A stretch of 64,000 nucleotides of DNA from Blastocatellia bacterium (GTDB lineage: Bacteria > Acidobacteriota > Blastocatellia > Chloracidobacteriales > JADJPF01). Shown piece after piece: positions 8,779-18,023 of this stretch. Location of the stretch: contig JANWYG010000017.1 in assembly GCA_025057015.1 (NCBI GenBank), positions 319,071 through 383,070 of the forward strand, written 5' to 3'. The notes beneath the pieces were generated by a model. That model was not told where the DNA came from. It searched no databases and saw nothing but the letters and a program-made list of their open reading frames with translations. Every line of letters starts with the position of its first letter. The first letter of the stretch is position 1. Position numbers and translations under genes: made by a program.

Positions 8779-9645
8779 TCACCTCACAGGAGTAAAAGCT
8801 TTAATATCCTTCGTTAGGCCCAAGACGATGCCTGAACGCGGACTAAAGTTGGTAAGCCCTTTGACACCAGCTAAATCAAAACGTAAACCAGCTGCAAATA
8901 GCTGCATACCTAGACGCGCTTGAGCAATGTCTTCAGTGCCAGCAGCAGCTACACGCGTGCTGTAGCGACCGTGCACTTCTCCCACGAGGTTGATCCTGTT
9001 ATTAAGCTTAAAAATTCCTGCAAGCCCGTACAGCAATACATCATTCTGGGAAAAACGCTCAAGCGGAGCATCAAGTATTCCAAGTCCTAAGTTAGCAAAA
9101 ATATTCAGTCTGTTGGAAAACAACCGCTTGCCAAGCAAAGCCGTAGCAAAGAAGTTCATCGAATTCGTCCCAAGCCCACGAGCTTGGTTTGTGTTGGGCA
9201 GCTGTACGCCGAAGCGGAAGCCCACTGCAGGAAAGCGACGCGACTCATTGCGCAGCTTGATTTTTGTCGCAAGTGTAAAATCTCCCACATCGCTAGCATT
9301 TACAGCGTCTGGCGGTATATCCAAGGGTATTAGAGCCTTACTACGACTATTTATGCTTAAAAAGTCGCGTATCGTACCCTCAACTTCAAACTGCACGTTC
9401 GGAGCTAACCCAAAAGCCAAGTCAATTATGCCAAGACGCGTAAGATCACCTTTTAAGCCTGAAAGTGCGTAGTGCTGATCTTGTAGAAATTCGGACCCTA
9501 TCTGCGCCCTGACCATGCCTGGTTCTATTATGTCTACATCTTCAGTCAGCAGCGGCCTTTGCTGTGCCAAGGCACTATAAGATATCATCAAGATGAAGAA
9601 CAGTAGCCTTATCACCGGCGCAATTTTAGTTAGAGGTCTGCTCAC
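8779..9645 (-). CDS. Predicted outer-membrane beta-barrel protein
   Basis: 288 residues starting at GTG with GGAGAG 7 nt upstream. A signal peptide ends near YSALAQ (about residues 1-27). The rest is rich in alternating hydrophobic/polar strands (VRAQIGSEFLQ, FTLATKIKLRNE, VGFRFGVQLPN, GEVHGRYSTRV, GLRFDL), as in transporter-like or MetA-pathway barrel proteins. I recognise the overall type, not the specific family. It is co-transcribed with the universal stress protein gene downstream and diverges from the TPR-PilZ gene. Confidence 0.6.
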   Translation of the reverse strand: MSRPLTKIAPVIRLLFFILMISYSALAQQRPLLTEDVDIIEPGMVRAQIGSEFLQDQHYALSGLKGDLTRLGIIDLAFGLAPNVQFEVEGTIRDFLSINSRSKALIPLDIPPDAVNASDVGDFTLATKIKLRNESRRFPAVGFRFGVQLPNTNQARGLGTNSMNFFATALLGKRLFSNRLNIFANLGLGILDAPLERFSQNDVLLYGLAGIFKLNNRINLVGEVHGRYSTRVAAAGTEDIAQARLGMQLFAAGLRFDLAGVKGLTNFSPRSGIVLGLTKDIKAFTPVR

Positions 9646-9796
9646 GTGTCAACTCTCCAAAAACCTCGTTGTTGCATTTCCACTTATAGAAACTATAATA
9701 CTTTTTATACTCCTTGCCAAAATTTCCAGCCTCTTTACTACCAGCGAAACCTGATGGCGAGGCCTGGACTGAAGGAAACACTGAGGCTAGATTGCC

Positions 9797-10321
9797 TTGA
9801 AGAAAGAAGAAGATTTTGAGATTCACTTCCAGCAAGGACTAGAAAAATTCAGAGCAGGCAAGTTCGCCGAATCACTCTCGGAGTTCTTCAACGCTGCTCA
9901 AATCGATCCTACTTCAGCAGAGCTGCACTACTACATCGGAGAAGCACTTGAGTTACATCGTAGGTCTATCGGAGCATCAACCAAACAACCTGAAGAACAG
10001 AAAAGGCGTCATGCTCCTCGCTATAATCACAGGATACCAGTCATAGTAGTCGCATACGACGTTGACGGCAAATTCTTCGCCGAACTTGCCTCTACAGACA
10101 CTACAAGCGTGAAGGGAGCAAGCATAGAGTTGCGTCATAGATCAGTCAAGGTTGGTGCGCAACTCATGATCTTCACCGTAGACAGCATGCATTCTGTCCC
10201 TGCTGCTGTACGTAACGTACGCAGCTCTGCCGCAGGAACAACGATCTTAGGTGTAGAGTTCCTCAAAGGGCCTATAGAATGGCTGCTGCCACCTCTAGAA
10301 GAACAAGGAGCACAGACATGA
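9797..10321 (+). CDS. TPR - PilZ domain protein
   Basis: 174 residues from a TTG start with GAGG about 10 nt upstream. Residues about 5-55 form one or two TPR-like helices (FQQGLEKFRAGKFAESLSEF, then IDPTSAELHYYIGEALEL). From about residue 68 there is a PilZ-like domain: RRHAPRYNHRIPV then DTTSVKGASI (the DxSxxG element), ending in GVEFLKGP. PilZ domains bind cyclic di-GMP. The basic motif here is close to consensus but not perfect. Its stop overlaps the ATG of pepQ (ATGA). Confidence 0.72.
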   Translation: MKKEEDFEIHFQQGLEKFRAGKFAESLSEFFNAAQIDPTSAELHYYIGEALELHRRSIGASTKQPEEQKRRHAPRYNHRIPVIVVAYDVDGKFFAELASTDTTSVKGASIELRHRSVKVGAQLMIFTVDSMHSVPAAVRNVRSSAAGTTILGVEFLKGPIEWLLPPLEEQGAQT

Positions 10322-11643
10322 AGGATCTATACAAAGAGCATGTCCGACAGTTGCAGAACAAGTATGAAGCTATCCTAGAGACGCTCGAAAGAGATGGTCA
10401 GCCTATAGAAGCTGTGTTACTGCACTCTGGTACAGAAAGCTACTATTTTGCAGACGACATACACATCCCGTTTAGAACAGTACCGCATTTTGCTCATTGG
10501 CTACCTCTGCAAGGCCCCGACCACTTACTTTTAGTACAACCAGGAAAAAAGCCTTTCCTCATCAAGCATGTACCCAAAGATTTCTGGTACGAAGTCCCCG
10601 ATAGCCGAAACGAGTATTGGATGGAGGAATTCGATATAGTTGAGGTAGACAGCCTCGATAAGCTGTCTGCCTTCTTGCCAGACGACTTGAGCGGAACGGC
10701 TTATATTGGCGATAACGAAGCTTTTGCAAGCTCTATAGGTATAGAACTCATAGCACCGCGTAAGCTGATGACTCGTCTTGACTTTGCACGCTCGATCAAG
10801 ACACCCTACGAAGTAGAATGCACTAGACAAGCTGCGGCAAAGGCAGCAAGAGGACACCTAGCAGCAGCGCAGGCTTTTAGAGAAGGAGCTAGCGAGTACG
10901 AGATCCACATAAGATACCTAATGGCTTGCGAGGCTACAGACTCTCAAATGCCCTATAATACTATAGTAGCTTTAGACGAAAAGGCTGCAATATTGCATTA
11001 TCAAAATAAACGTGGTCGAGGTGCTACAACGGGTAACCTACTACTTATCGATGCTGGTGCTCGCGTAAATGGCTACTGTAGCGACATTACAAGAACCTAC
11101 TTGCGCGAAGGACAAGATTCCCTGTTCTACGGGATACTAAACAGAATGGAAGATCTGCAAAGCTCGCTTGTAGAGATGGTAAAGCCAGGGGTTGATTATG
11201 TAGAGCTACACCGAGAGGCTCATCGCGGCGTCGCCAGAATACTGTCTGAAACAGGCCTCGTCCGCTTAAGCCCCGAAGAGATCTTTGAGCGAGGATACAC
11301 TCAACCCTTCTTCCCACACGGCCTAGGTCACCTACTCGGCATACAAGTACACGACGTATCAGGACATTATGCCGACGAAGATGGCTCCTTGCTCCTACCA
11401 CCCAAGGAATACCCTTTCTTACGCTTTACCCGCAAGATAGTAGCTGGTAACCTCTTTACTATAGAACCAGGTTTCTACTTCATACCGATGCTGCTCGAAC
11501 CTTTCAGAAATAGCCAACATAGCATTGACTTCGACTGGGAGACGATTGATAGGCTAACTCCGCTAGGCGGCATACGCATCGAAGACGATATCTTTGTCAC
11601 TGAAGAGGGGTATGAAAACCTCACGAGACCCTATCTGCCGTAG
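10318..11643 (+). CDS. pepQ: Xaa-Pro dipeptidase (PepQ-like, M24B)
   Basis: 441 residues, close to the 443 of E. coli PepQ. The enzyme hydrolyses Xaa-Pro dipeptides in the cytoplasm with two divalent metals. The start is the ATG at 10318 with AAGGAG 7 nt upstream. The metal ligands are all present: two Asp in DAGARVNGYCSDITRTY, His in PHGLGHLLGIQVHD, Glu in TIEPGFYF and Glu in GGIRIEDDIFV. The creatinase-like N-terminal domain precedes it. It overlaps the PilZ gene by 4 nt and is followed at 12 nt by a ureohydrolase gene, suggesting a peptide/amino-acid catabolic operon. Confidence 0.93.
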   Translation: MKDLYKEHVRQLQNKYEAILETLERDGQPIEAVLLHSGTESYYFADDIHIPFRTVPHFAHWLPLQGPDHLLLVQPGKKPFLIKHVPKDFWYEVPDSRNEYWMEEFDIVEVDSLDKLSAFLPDDLSGTAYIGDNEAFASSIGIELIAPRKLMTRLDFARSIKTPYEVECTRQAAAKAARGHLAAAQAFREGASEYEIHIRYLMACEATDSQMPYNTIVALDEKAAILHYQNKRGRGATTGNLLLIDAGARVNGYCSDITRTYLREGQDSLFYGILNRMEDLQSSLVEMVKPGVDYVELHREAHRGVARILSETGLVRLSPEEIFERGYTQPFFPHGLGHLLGIQVHDVSGHYADEDGSLLLPPKEYPFLRFTRKIVAGNLFTIEPGFYFIPMLLEPFRNSQHSIDFDWETIDRLTPLGGIRIEDDIFVTEEGYENLTRPYLP

Positions 11644-11655
11644 GAAGTCATAACA

Positions 11656-12687
11656 ATGAAGAGATTCGACCCTAACGCAGCGGCCACTCCAGACTCAGGC
11701 ATATTTGGGCTGACTTCAGGTCGAGACGATAGCCGTGTGGTGCTTATACCGGTACCCTTCGAAGCCACTACTTCCTACCGAGCAGGCACGGCACGAGGTC
11801 CGTCGGCAATACTTGAAGCCAGCCGACAAGTGGATCTTTATGACTATGTTACAGGTCGACCTTATGAGGCAGGTATCTATCTGCTACCTGAATCTAAAGA
11901 GATATTAGAACTCAATCGCAAAGCAAGGCGTGCCGTCCGAGAGATACGTGGTGAGGCAGCACCAAACAAGCTGCAAAAGCTGCTCGACAAGGTCAACAAC
12001 TCAGGAGAAAGATTAAACGAGATAGTTTACGAGCAATGCAAGGACCTTATTGCGGAAGGCAAGCTCGTTGGCGTCATAGGCGGCGATCATTCGGTGCCCT
12101 ATGGGGCGATACAAGCCCATGCAGAAACTTACTCGGGTTTAGGCATACTTCATCTAGACGCACATTTAGATCTCAGGGAAGCATACGAAGGCTTCACATG
12201 GTCGCATGCTTCGATCATGTTTAACGTAATCACTAGGCTACCACAAGTAGCTAAGCTGGTTCAGGTTGGCATACGCGACTTTTGCGAAGCTGAACTAGAG
12301 CTGGTAAAAACTTACAAAGACCGCATCTCGGTCTACTTTGACGAGTTTCTCGCTGAGCGCAAGTTTCAAGGTGCTTCTTGGACAGAACTTGCCGACAGAA
12401 TAGTAGCTGAGCTACCTGAAAACGTTTATTTGTCATTTGACATAGATGGCTTAGACCCAGCTTTATGTCCTAATACAGGCACGCCTGTCCCTGGCGGATT
12501 AAGCTTTCAAGAGACCGTCGCTTTGCTTGCACGTCTCGTAGACAGCGGGCGAAAGATAGTAGGATTCGATCTAAGCGAGGTAGCACCTGCAGAAGACGGA
12601 AAAGACAACTGGGACGCAAACGTTGGCGCAAGATTGCTTTACAAGATGATAGGTTACATGCTGTTTAGTCACCGCAGAATAAACTAG
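11656..12687 (+). CDS. Agmatinase/arginase family ureohydrolase
   Basis: 343 residues. The Mn-binding motifs of ureohydrolases are complete: GGDHS, LDAHLDLREAYEGFTWSHAS and SFDIDGLDPALCPNTGTPVP followed by GG. GGAAG precedes the ATG. The enzyme should split a guanidino substrate to urea plus amine. Agmatine is the most common substrate for this sequence type, but formiminoglutamate or guanidinobutyrate cannot be excluded. An insertion around residues 85-115 (KARRAVREIRGEAAPNKLQK...) makes it longer than a typical SpeB (about 300). The end overlaps the convergent DUF4253 gene by 4 nt. Confidence 0.85.
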   Translation: MKRFDPNAAATPDSGIFGLTSGRDDSRVVLIPVPFEATTSYRAGTARGPSAILEASRQVDLYDYVTGRPYEAGIYLLPESKEILELNRKARRAVREIRGEAAPNKLQKLLDKVNNSGERLNEIVYEQCKDLIAEGKLVGVIGGDHSVPYGAIQAHAETYSGLGILHLDAHLDLREAYEGFTWSHASIMFNVITRLPQVAKLVQVGIRDFCEAELELVKTYKDRISVYFDEFLAERKFQGASWTELADRIVAELPENVYLSFDIDGLDPALCPNTGTPVPGGLSFQETVALLARLVDSGRKIVGFDLSEVAPAEDGKDNWDANVGARLLYKMIGYMLFSHRRIN

Positions 12688-13415
12688 TTCCAGCAGAAAT
12701 GCCATATACGACACCGCTTCAAGTACTCAGCTAACACGTCTATAGAACCTGTGTCTTGAAAGACCACGTCCGGGCAGTAGACAAAATGTTCGCGGGCTAG
12801 CTCAAGCGTATCACCTTCTGGTGGATCGGCAACGGTCAGTTCCATAGTATCGCGAGACAAAGTGACTATCCTAGCGCCATAAAGCTCGTACCAGTGCCTG
12901 AGGACAGCTACATGCTCAGCTGGTTCAGGGCAATCACCCCATCCACCGAAACCCAACCAAGCAGGTACTTCCCAACAATATCTTGTAGGAAGTAATGCCA
13001 AGACAACTTCGTCGAGAAGATGACTGCCATCGTGGCTATAAAGCACTGCAAATATCTCAGGCACTGACTCAAGCTCTATCACTTTAGAGCGTGGCAGTTC
13101 GAAATATTCCCTGTCAGAATTGACCCTCTGCTCAAACCAACTTACGGGATCTATCTCCTCAGCTTGACAGATTAGCTCTTCTGGCGAGAAATCCCCTATG
13201 TCAAGATCCACAAGATCCTCTTCCACTTCTTCAGGATCGCCCAGTATCACAGGATAGTAGCCGCTTCTAGCAGATTCAGCCGCAAGCAGCTCAAAGCACT
13301 CCAGAGCAAGCTCGGTAGCAACATTGACCGCCCAGACCGTCTTTCTATCAAAAGAGTACAAACTTTCGGCTCGGCGATCTATCCCAACTTGCTTGAGTAA
13401 CTCGTTGATTTGCAT
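12684..13415 (-). CDS. DUF4253 domain protein
   Basis: 243 residues, soluble and acidic. The C-terminal half carries the DUF4253 signature: VPAWLGFGGWGDCPEPAEHV, then a WYELYGARIV segment, ALA-type helix LELAREHFVYCPDVV and a terminal aromatic run IWHFCWN. The function of the domain is not known. The gene starts 14 nt after mscL on the same strand and probably shares its transcript. Confidence 0.85.
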   Translation of the reverse strand: MQINELLKQVGIDRRAESLYSFDRKTVWAVNVATELALECFELLAAESARSGYYPVILGDPEEVEEDLVDLDIGDFSPEELICQAEEIDPVSWFEQRVNSDREYFELPRSKVIELESVPEIFAVLYSHDGSHLLDEVVLALLPTRYCWEVPAWLGFGGWGDCPEPAEHVAVLRHWYELYGARIVTLSRDTMELTVADPPEGDTLELAREHFVYCPDVVFQDTGSIDVLAEYLKRCRIWHFCWN

Positions 13416-13429
13416 AACAAATTAAAAAC

Positions 13430-13831
13430 TCAGCTGACCTGCTTTTTCAAAATGTCTCTAATCTCAGCAAGAAGCAGCTCCTGCTTAGGAGGCTCGGGCG
13501 GTGGTTCAGGTACGGCCGGTGACTGCCGTTTGAGTGCGTTTACAGTTTTCACCATGGCAAAAACTACCGCGGCTATGATTAAAAAGTCTATGACGTTTTG
13601 CACAAACTGTCCGTAGTTGAGCATTACCGGTGAGGCATCCGTACCGCCTATCCTCAGCTTAAGATGTGCGAAATTCACCCCGCCAGTGAAAAGACCCAAA
13701 ACCGGAGTTAGTACGTCACTTACAAAGGAGGAGATTATTTTACCAAAGGCACCGCCTACTATCACGCCCACTGCAAGATCAACCACATTACCACGAGCAA
13801 TGAATTCCTTAAACTCTGAAACTACGCGCAT
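13430..13831 (-). CDS. mscL: Large-conductance mechanosensitive channel
   Basis: 133 residues with the MscL layout: N-terminal amphipathic helix SEFKEFIARGNVVDLAVGVI, first transmembrane helix with GGAFGKIISSFVSDVLTP, a periplasmic loop (NFAHLKLRIGG), a second helix around FVQNVIDFLIIAAVVFAMVK and a cytoplasmic helix after a Pro-rich linker. It forms a homopentameric pore that releases solutes on hypo-osmotic shock. The gene lies 7 nt after the ACT protein gene in a minus-strand operon. Confidence 0.97.
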   Translation of the reverse strand: MRVVSEFKEFIARGNVVDLAVGVIVGGAFGKIISSFVSDVLTPVLGLFTGGVNFAHLKLRIGGTDASPVMLNYGQFVQNVIDFLIIAAVVFAMVKTVNALKRQSPAVPEPPPEPPKQELLLAEIRDILKKQVS

Positions 13832-13838
13832 ATTCCAC

Positions 13839-14354
13839 CTAGTTGCTGCTAAGCTCTATATCTATGTTTTCTTCCTCGCCTATTTGTTGCAGATGAGCGC
13901 GCAAGCGCGGCAAATTCACGTGCGTAGGAACAGAGATGTCTGCCTCAAACCTAAACATAGGAGCACCGCTTGTAGGAGCATAGTAGTGTTTTGTCTCCAT
14001 TGCCTCAATGTTTATTCCTGCTTCAGCAAGCGTTCTAGTTATTCTATAGACTATGCCCGGATGGTCTAGGGAGGATGCCGTAATCCGATACGGAATCGTG
14101 GGTTCACCACGTGGTCTATCCGACGGCTTGCGAATAAAGACGGTCAAGCCATGCTGACGTAGCTCGTCGGAGCGTCGCTCTAAAGTAGCTAAAGCTTGCT
14201 CACTACCAGCCACAAGAAAGATAGCAGCAAACTCACCGCAAAAGACAGCCATTTTACTGTCTTCTATATTGCAATTACAATCATTGATGACCTTAGATAT
14301 AGCCTCCACTAGACCTACACGGTCAGGTCCTATTGTGCTGATTACTAGCTTCAT
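13839..14354 (-). CDS. Two-ACT-domain protein, GcvR-like
   Basis: 171 residues from the ATG at 14354, which has AAAGGAG about 10 nt upstream; a TTG two codons earlier is less likely. Two ACT domains are visible, the first beginning KLVISTIGPDRVGLVEAIS and the second RITASSLDHPGIVYRITRTL. The layout matches the glycine cleavage system repressor GcvR and related amino-acid sensors. No DNA-binding domain is present, as in GcvR, so it would act through a partner. No gcv gene is in the window, so the exact role is inferred from family only. Confidence 0.82.
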   Translation of the reverse strand: MKLVISTIGPDRVGLVEAISKVINDCNCNIEDSKMAVFCGEFAAIFLVAGSEQALATLERRSDELRQHGLTVFIRKPSDRPRGEPTIPYRITASSLDHPGIVYRITRTLAEAGINIEAMETKHYYAPTSGAPMFRFEADISVPTHVNLPRLRAHLQQIGEEENIDIELSSN

Positions 14355-14664
14355 AACCAAAAACTCCTTTAACTGCCGACAGCCTTTTACTACTCGGCCT
14401 TATGACCAACCACTGAAGCTCTTCTTCACAAGGGAACACTTACGAAACTGACAGCATTACTAAGCTACCACAGGCCCTTGGCTGAATTATCACCACACGC
14501 ATCGAAGATACTAGTGCTATGTCCGTTATCACGCATGAATACCGACTACGGTAGTGCTAGCATACAGACTAAAGAATCTCCATCAGCAAAATCCAGCTCA
14601 AGAGGCTTGTAGGGCACGTACTTTTCTAGCTCTAAGTCTTCCCTGCTCGTCAGCTTGCTGCTTC
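14355..14664. other. Intergenic region, possible small frame
   Basis: About 310 bp between the ACT gene and the NTF2-like gene. The half nearest the ACT gene holds the ribosome site of that gene and nothing else recognised. The other half carries a 47-codon open frame on the minus strand, listed separately. Confidence 0.4.
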
Positions 14665-14689
14665 TCAGTGCAGAATATCCTCGTCCCAA
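14546..14689 (-). CDS. Possible 47-residue small protein
   Basis: A minus-strand frame from a TTG at 14689, overlapping the 3' end of the NTF2-like gene by 25 nt. Its composition is protein-like (acidic middle REDLELEKYVPYKPLELDF, hydrophobic end VCMLALP) but there is no clear ribosome site. It could be translated by coupling, or be the tail of a decayed gene. Confidence 0.22.
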   Translation of the reverse strand: MGRGYSALRSSKLTSREDLELEKYVPYKPLELDFADGDSLVCMLALP

Positions 14690-15084
14690 TCATCAGGCAC
14701 ATCTGCGGGTAACAGCGACGCATGATGGTGTATCATTTTCCATCCGTCCTCAGTACGCAGAAAAATATTCGTTGACTGCACCTGACCGGAAGTAAAGCCA
14801 TGCTCGAAAAACGTAGCTATATTCTCTAGACACTCAACCCAGGCCATATCACCAACTACTTTGATAAACAGGTTAGATATCGATAATTTTATGCTCTTCG
14901 TGCTGGAAAATATCTCAGCCCAACTATTTCGCACCTCTTTCCAACCGACAACTATCTCCGAACCTGGATGTATGCACCTGACCCAATCAGCTTGCAGCCA
15001 GACTTGGTCCATGGCAGCAGTACTGCATTCCTCAAAGGCTTTGTAAAACCTAGCGTTAGCCTGTTCTACTTCTTCTATAGCCAT
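14665..15084 (-). CDS. SnoaL/NTF2-like (SnoaL_3) protein
   Basis: 139 residues from the ATG at 15084. A longer TTG-start version would extend into the enoyl-CoA hydratase gene, but family proteins begin at the equivalent of VEQANARFYKAFE. The fold elements of the SnoaL_3/DUF4440 group are present: VRCIHPGSEIVVGW in the loop and WKMIHHHASLL near the end. These small cone-shaped proteins are enzymes or ligand binders; no specific activity can be assigned. It lies directly downstream of the enoyl-CoA hydratase gene. Confidence 0.8.
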   Translation of the reverse strand: MAIEEVEQANARFYKAFEECSTAAMDQVWLQADWVRCIHPGSEIVVGWKEVRNSWAEIFSSTKSIKLSISNLFIKVVGDMAWVECLENIATFFEHGFTSGQVQSTNIFLRTEDGWKMIHHHASLLPADVPDDWDEDILH

Positions 15085-15139
15085 AGCAGAGAATAGCAAG
15101 AATAAATTATGCCGTATGGATAATTCAAGCCAAACGCTG

Positions 15140-15928
15140 CTAATATCCAACAAACTTTGGGGGGCGCTTTTCTAAGAAAGCACGAACACCTTCAGAAAAA
15201 TCCTGCGAGCTGGCACACTCGGCCTGAAACTGAGCTTCAAGAGATAGCTGCTGCTGGAGGGAGTGAGAAAAGCTAGCATCGAGCAGCTTTTTTAGCCTTC
15301 CGATCGTGGCAGTGGGTAGCATTGCCATCCGCATAGCAAACTCGCGTGCAGCAAGCATCAGCTGAGCTTCACTGACTACTAGGTTCACTACCCCCAGCTC
15401 TTTTGCCTGCATAGCAGTCAAGGTTTCACCCGTAAGCATAAGCTCAAAGGCCTTTGCCAGGCCAACTATTCTCGGCAAGAAGAATGTACCTCCACAGTCT
15501 GGTATCAGGCCAAGACGTACGAAAGCCTGACTAAATGTTGCGCTTTCAACTGCTATCCTGACATCACAGGCAAGTGCGAGATTAAACCCCGCTCCAATAG
15601 CGACACCGTTTACTGCCGCCACTACTGGTTTAGGCAAATCTCTGATGGCACATATTAGCTGATTATAAGCTAAAAGTGCTTCGTAGATGCGGGACGGTAA
15701 ATCAGCTACGGTCGTCAAAGCTGCCATTTGCTTGATGTCACCGCCAGAAGAAAAAGCTCGTCCTGTACCGGTAAGAATTACACTCCTTACTTCGCTCATG
15801 CCAGTTAACTTTGTAAACACCTCTGATAGTGCTGCAGTCAGCTCGACACTCATAGCATTGAGCGATTCAGGACGATTCAGCGTTACAGTAGCTATACCTT
15901 CAGTTACTTCAAAGAGAACTAGTTCCAC
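15140..15928 (-). CDS. Enoyl-CoA hydratase/isomerase family protein
   Basis: 262 residues from a GTG at 15928, which has AGGGAG about 7 nt upstream; an upstream TTG gives 273 but lacks a ribosome site. Crotonase features are clear: VTLNRPESLNAMS, the oxyanion segment GTGRAFSSGGDIKQM, VAAVNGVAIGAGFNLALACD and a Glu/Asp-poor active loop RLGLIPDCGGTFFLPRIVG. The second catalytic Glu of classical hydratases is replaced in that loop (PDCGGT), as in some isomerases such as PaaG-type enzymes, so the reaction could be isomerisation. It is followed by the NTF2-like gene. Confidence 0.87.
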   Translation of the reverse strand: MELVLFEVTEGIATVTLNRPESLNAMSVELTAALSEVFTKLTGMSEVRSVILTGTGRAFSSGGDIKQMAALTTVADLPSRIYEALLAYNQLICAIRDLPKPVVAAVNGVAIGAGFNLALACDVRIAVESATFSQAFVRLGLIPDCGGTFFLPRIVGLAKAFELMLTGETLTAMQAKELGVVNLVVSEAQLMLAAREFAMRMAMLPTATIGRLKKLLDASFSHSLQQQLSLEAQFQAECASSQDFSEGVRAFLEKRPPKFVGY

Positions 15929-16088
15929 ATACTTCTCCCTAGAAAGTCTAAGTGCAATCAAGTCTAAGCTCCTAGGGGCAGATTTTCAATAACTCATCAG
16001 AAAAGGAGCAACTGCTGCAAAGTCATTGACCACAACCGAGGGTATGAATAAGCTAGCAGCCGACTACAAAGTTTTAGGAGGGAAAAAC

Positions 16089-17174
16089 GTGACCGAGAGA
16101 ATATTTAACTTCAGCGCCGGGCCGGCAATGCTTCCACTGCCGGTTTTAGAAGAAGCTCAGCGCGACCTACTCAGTTTACCTGGGGTAGGAATGTCTGTGC
16201 TTGAAATAAGCCACAGATCGAAGATTTTTGAAGACATTATTCAAGCAGCAGAGGCTGACCTGCGCACTTTGCTCGGCATCTCGGACGACTACCATGTCCT
16301 GTTTCTTCAAGGTGGTGCCAGTACGCAATTTTCTATGGTACCTATGAACCTTATGGAAAAAGGCGGTAAGGCAGACTATCTAGTCACCGGCTTATGGTCA
16401 AAAGCTGCCGTCAAGGAAGCTAAGAAGGTCGGCACGGTCAATATCGCAGCATCTACGGAAGAGGAAAACTTTGTCCGGATACCTAAACAGGAAGAGTTCA
16501 AGCTTGATCCTGAGGCAGCATACGTCCACTACACCTCGAATAACACCATCTACGGGACAGAGTGGCACCGTGTGCCTGAAGTAGGAAACGTACCTCTAGT
16601 TTGTGATGCCTCCTCGGACATACTTTCAAGGCCAATGGACGTAAGCAAACATGCCCTGATCTATGCTGGTGCACAGAAAAACATGGGGCCAGCAGGCGTT
16701 ACCGTAGTCATCATCCGCAGAGATATGGTTAAAGACCCTCCCCCAGATATGGGCACGATGTTTGCTTATAAGACCCACGTTGAAGCTAAGTCTCTTTACA
16801 ATACTCCGCCGGTATTTGCTATCTATATCGTCCGACTTGTTTGCAAATGGTTATTAGGCTTAGGCGGATTGGAAGCAATGCAAAAGATAAACGAAGAGAA
16901 GGCTAAAATGCTGTACGACGTAATAGATTCGAGTGACTTTTACAGAGGGCATGCACAGCCAGACAGCAGATCCCTGATGAACGTAACCTTCAGGCTGCCA
17001 AACGAAGAACTGGAAAAGAAGTTTGTCAAGGAAGCCACTGCAGCAGGCCTGGATGGACTAAAAGGACATCGATCGGTAGGGGGATTGCGGGCATCCATAT
17101 ACAATGCTTTTCCTAAAGAGGGTGTTAAAGCATTGGTCGATTTTATGAAAGAATTCGAAAATAAAAACGGCTAA
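16089..17174 (+). CDS. serC: Phosphoserine aminotransferase
   Basis: 361 residues, the normal SerC length. It converts 3-phosphohydroxypyruvate to phosphoserine (serine synthesis) and serves vitamin B6 synthesis in many bacteria, with PLP. The start is a GTG at 16089 with AGGAGGG 6 nt upstream; a longer frame from 16026 has none. Motifs: RIFNFSAGPAMLP, LFLQGGASTQFSMVP, HYTSNNTIYGTEW and the PLP lysine in YAGAQKNMGPAGV. The end GHRSVGGLRASIYNA is the SerC C-terminal arginine motif. It stands alone as a transcription unit. Confidence 0.96.
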   Translation: MTERIFNFSAGPAMLPLPVLEEAQRDLLSLPGVGMSVLEISHRSKIFEDIIQAAEADLRTLLGISDDYHVLFLQGGASTQFSMVPMNLMEKGGKADYLVTGLWSKAAVKEAKKVGTVNIAASTEEENFVRIPKQEEFKLDPEAAYVHYTSNNTIYGTEWHRVPEVGNVPLVCDASSDILSRPMDVSKHALIYAGAQKNMGPAGVTVVIIRRDMVKDPPPDMGTMFAYKTHVEAKSLYNTPPVFAIYIVRLVCKWLLGLGGLEAMQKINEEKAKMLYDVIDSSDFYRGHAQPDSRSLMNVTFRLPNEELEKKFVKEATAAGLDGLKGHRSVGGLRASIYNAFPKEGVKALVDFMKEFENKNG

Positions 17175-17612
17175 AATGCTAGTGTCCAACCTTATCCAAG
17201 CTATGTGCGCGCCGAGTCGCGCATATAGCCGGATCCGACTAACTTCCAAATAAACTTCCGGCAAAAACCTAAATTTCAATTGATTAAAGGCAGAGAAATA
17301 ACTATATTACTGTCTGCTTTCTACTGCTGAGCATTTCAGAGCACTGCCTAAGGCAGCTTTTGGTAAACTTTGGTAACAAGAGCCAAGCGAAGGCCTCTTG
17401 TAGACTGTTGTTCGGTAGGTATGTATTAAGCATCTAATGTAAACTAAATACCGCCGAGTAATGTATACTGATGCTAACCTTAACTCTTATTCATAGAGAC
17501 CTTATAATTGACTACGATGTGGCGTCTTGTTGCGTGTTATAATAACATCTTCCGCAGCCCAGTTGGTAGAAAGTACTAGTTTTGCAATAAGGAATGAGGC
17601 TCAAAAAACGCC
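17175..17612. other. Intergenic region upstream of the bactofilin cluster
   Basis: A 438-bp AT-rich gap. I see several TATAAT-like hexamers (17503-17508 and 17538-17543), the second inside a perfect short palindrome GTTAT-A-ATAAC (17536-17546), but no -35 at standard spacing. It probably holds the promoter of the downstream cluster. No gene is seen. Confidence 0.4.
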
Positions 17613-18023
17613 ATGATGGCAGTCATCGGAAGCAGGTTTAGAAGTTTTGAAGAAAGCAGCTGGGAAGTCGCAATTCTAGGACCTGGACTGAGACACTCAG
17701 GACTACGCTGGGACAAAGTATCTCGCTTACTTTTAAATAAGGTGCCCAGAGCCAAAGATCAAACTCCTTCGAAACAGCTAGAGCCGCAACCCAGTTACAA
17801 AAATATCCGTTTTGGCGGCAATCTCGACAGCCAGTCTCTAGTCAGAAGTTATATTCCGCAAGCAGCAGATTCAGTGATATATTTTTACAAGTCGAGACGT
17901 CGTCCCAAGAAACGCGGCAATATAGCTATAGTCGCGGCAGACAGATCTTCTGTAGACAGGAACTCTAGAAGTTTAAGTAGTCAAAAAGCCCCAAATCCAC
18001 AGGAGATGGTATGGGAATTTTAG
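17613..18023 (+). CDS. Hypothetical basic protein upstream of the scaffold gene
   Basis: 136 codons from ATG-ATG at 17613. No family recognised. The sequence is mostly polar with a basic cluster KSRRRPKKRG near residue 95 and a Ser/Asn-rich tail. Its 3' end overlaps the ATG of the next gene by 13 nt and contains that gene's ribosome site (AGGAG). The only candidate site of its own (GAGG) is about 14 nt away, too far. It may be a real leader gene or just an open leader region. Confidence 0.35.
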   Translation: MMAVIGSRFRSFEESSWEVAILGPGLRHSGLRWDKVSRLLLNKVPRAKDQTPSKQLEPQPSYKNIRFGGNLDSQSLVRSYIPQAADSVIYFYKSRRRPKKRGNIAIVAADRSSVDRNSRSLSSQKAPNPQEMVWEF

